Shown: positions 5,402-6,320 of the stretch, piece by piece
Layout: the number at the start of each line of letters is the position of its first letter
How positions within the stretch are numbered: position 1 is the stretch's first letter
Assembly (NCBI GenBank): GCA_029287305.1
Contig: JARFRJ010000471.1
Coordinates: 1 to 6,320 of the forward strand
Length of the DNA: 6,320 nucleotides
Reading direction: 5' to 3'
Origin: Hyphomonas sp.
GTDB taxonomy: Bacteria > Pseudomonadota > Alphaproteobacteria > Caulobacterales > Hyphomonadaceae
Program-made: the position numbers and the translations under genes
Notes under the pieces: generated by a model
What the model saw: only the letters and a program-made list of their open reading frames with translations
Told to the model about the DNA's origin: nothing
Database searches by the model: none

Positions 5402-6320
5402 GGCCACCAAGCGGGGAAGCGTGGAGACTTAGCTGACCACCATGACTTAGGGCGGTGTTTTTAGCGAGCGCCAGACCCAGACCAAAACTTAAAGCGCGAT
5501 CCTTGCGGGTTTCATTCAATTTGGAAAAGGGCTGAAGGGCCGCGTCATATTGTTCCGGCGGGATACCTGGCCCATCATCATCTATATAGTGGCAATGGGC
5601 CTTTGGGTCGATTATCAGGTGTACTTCAATTTGAGTGCCATATTTTGCGGCATTATCCAGCACATTTTCCAGAGCGCGTTTTATCGCAAGTGGACGAATT
5701 TGAAGATGGGCGTCCAAACCCTGTTCTGGCGCAATAAAGCGCACATTCGGATAATGCTGCACACTCTCTTGAACAAGCTCTGTCATATGACACGCTTGTG
5801 CCCCTTCAATCTCTTCGCCTTCGGCAAAGGCAAGATAAGCTTTCAGCATCGCCTCCATATCGCGAATATCCTGACGCGCAGAGACGACATCCTCGGTCTG
5901 TTCCTGTAATGCCAGATGCAATTGCAACCTTGCGAGCGGTGTGCGCAAATCATGGCTGACACCGGCCAGAAGAATGGTGCGTTGGTCTGCATAGCGCACA
6001 AGATTACGCCGCATTCTCAACACAGCTTTAGCGGCTGCGCGAATTTCACGAGCACCAAAGGGGCGATATGTGTCGGCGCTTTGACCGCGCCCAAAAGCAC
6101 GAATAAGCTTTGTCAGGCGCATGATAGAGCGCACATGATTGCGCAGGAAAGCAAGCGAAAGCCCCATAATCAAGAGAGCAAAAATCGTTGCCCAGACAAT
6201 AAAGACATGCCCGTTGACAATGATAATCTGTTTTCGGTCCATGACCACGCGCATGATCTGATCACCGGATACTACACGAATATCCAATCGGCGTCCCTCT
6301 TCGACCAGATAGAGCTCAAC
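5373..6320 (-). CDS. EnvZ-like sensor histidine kinase, N-terminus cut by the window edge
   Basis: The frame stays open to the right edge, so 315 C-terminal residues are visible and the start, first membrane segment and part of the periplasmic sensor are missing. Visible in order (numbering from the edge): the end of the sensor domain; TM2 VFIVWATIFALLIMGLSLAFL (39-59); HAMP linker (about 60-112); H-box LLAGVSHDLRTPLARLQL with phospho-acceptor H123 (codon about 5952-5954); N-box LENVLDNAAKYG (N223); G1 box DDDGPGIP (247-254); F-box PFSKL; and G2 box FGLGLALAKN (279-288). The AGVSHDLRTPL form is characteristic of the EnvZ branch, where an OmpR-type regulator is the partner; that gene is expected just beyond the right edge. 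The protein autophosphorylates and passes phosphate to its partner in response to an envelope or osmotic signal; the signal is unknown. All kinase boxes are intact. It ends 29 bp inside the convergent TetR gene. Confidence 0.94.
   Translation of the reverse strand, partial: VELYLVEEGRRLDIRVVSGDQIMRVVMDRKQIIIVNGHVFIVWATIFALLIMGLSLAFLRNHVRSIMRLTKLIRAFGRGQSADTYRPFGAREIRAAAKAVLRMRRNLVRYADQRTILLAGVSHDLRTPLARLQLHLALQEQTEDVVSARQDIRDMEAMLKAYLAFAEGEEIEGAQACHMTELVQESVQHYPNVRFIAPEQGLDAHLQIRPLAIKRALENVLDNAAKYGTQIEVHLIIDPKAHCHYIDDDGPGIPPEQYDAALQPFSKLNETRKDRALSFGLGLALAKNTALSHGGQLSLHASPLGGLRVKFVLPR

Noticed and set aside
5550..5909. A 119-codon + strand frame antisense to the histidine kinase
   Set aside because: It covers the conserved kinase boxes on the other strand and resembles no known family.
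6285..6287. TTG at 6287 as the start of the histidine kinase
   Set aside because: The frame stays open to the window edge, and an EnvZ-type kinase needs a first membrane segment and a sensor domain that would lie further upstream.

Overview
The window reads as ordinary chromosomal DNA from a Gram-negative alphaproteobacterium, probably a marine or aquatic lineage of the Hyphomonas/Maricaulis kind. This placement is by gene style and is an inference. Supporting signs are a TonB-dependent outer-membrane receptor with a C-terminal phenylalanine, a YbjN-domain gene directly upstream of proC (an arrangement I recall from alphaproteobacteria), and an EnvZ-type sensor kinase. Coding density is high and base composition is moderate, except for one short GC-rich island. 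I see no tRNA, rRNA, CRISPR array, insertion sequence or phage gene.

Left part (1-1242): the 3' end of a TonB-dependent receptor gene on the + strand stops at 990 and is followed by a strong rho-independent terminator (1018-1045). Beyond it lie a 13-bp palindrome and a GC-rich, internally repetitive stretch (about 1098-1176). This stretch can encode a 59-residue Arg/Gln-rich peptide on the - strand that overlaps the end of the next gene.

Middle left (1206-3066, - strand): a Tet/TCR-type major facilitator efflux pump is followed 64 nt downstream by a GmhB-type HAD phosphatase (heptose-bisphosphate phosphatase family). The phosphatase lacks half of the family's zinc-binding cysteines. A 241-bp spacer (3067-3307) separates this pair from the divergent genes on the other strand.

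Middle right (3308-5401, + strand): a YbjN-domain protein, proC (pyrroline-5-carboxylate reductase, the last step of proline synthesis) and a TetR-type protein follow one another. The proC-TetR gap holds four 10-bp repeats, a small hairpin and a plausible sigma70-type promoter placed so close to the TetR start that its mRNA would be almost leaderless.

Right end (5373-6320, - strand): an EnvZ-like histidine kinase, cut by the window edge at its N-terminal side, runs tail-to-tail into the TetR gene with a 29-bp coding overlap. Its response regulator would be expected beyond the right edge.

No new biological system is evident. The items most worth a second look are the repeat and hairpin cluster after proC, the GC-rich small-ORF island after the terminator, and the altered metal site of the GmhB-like phosphatase.
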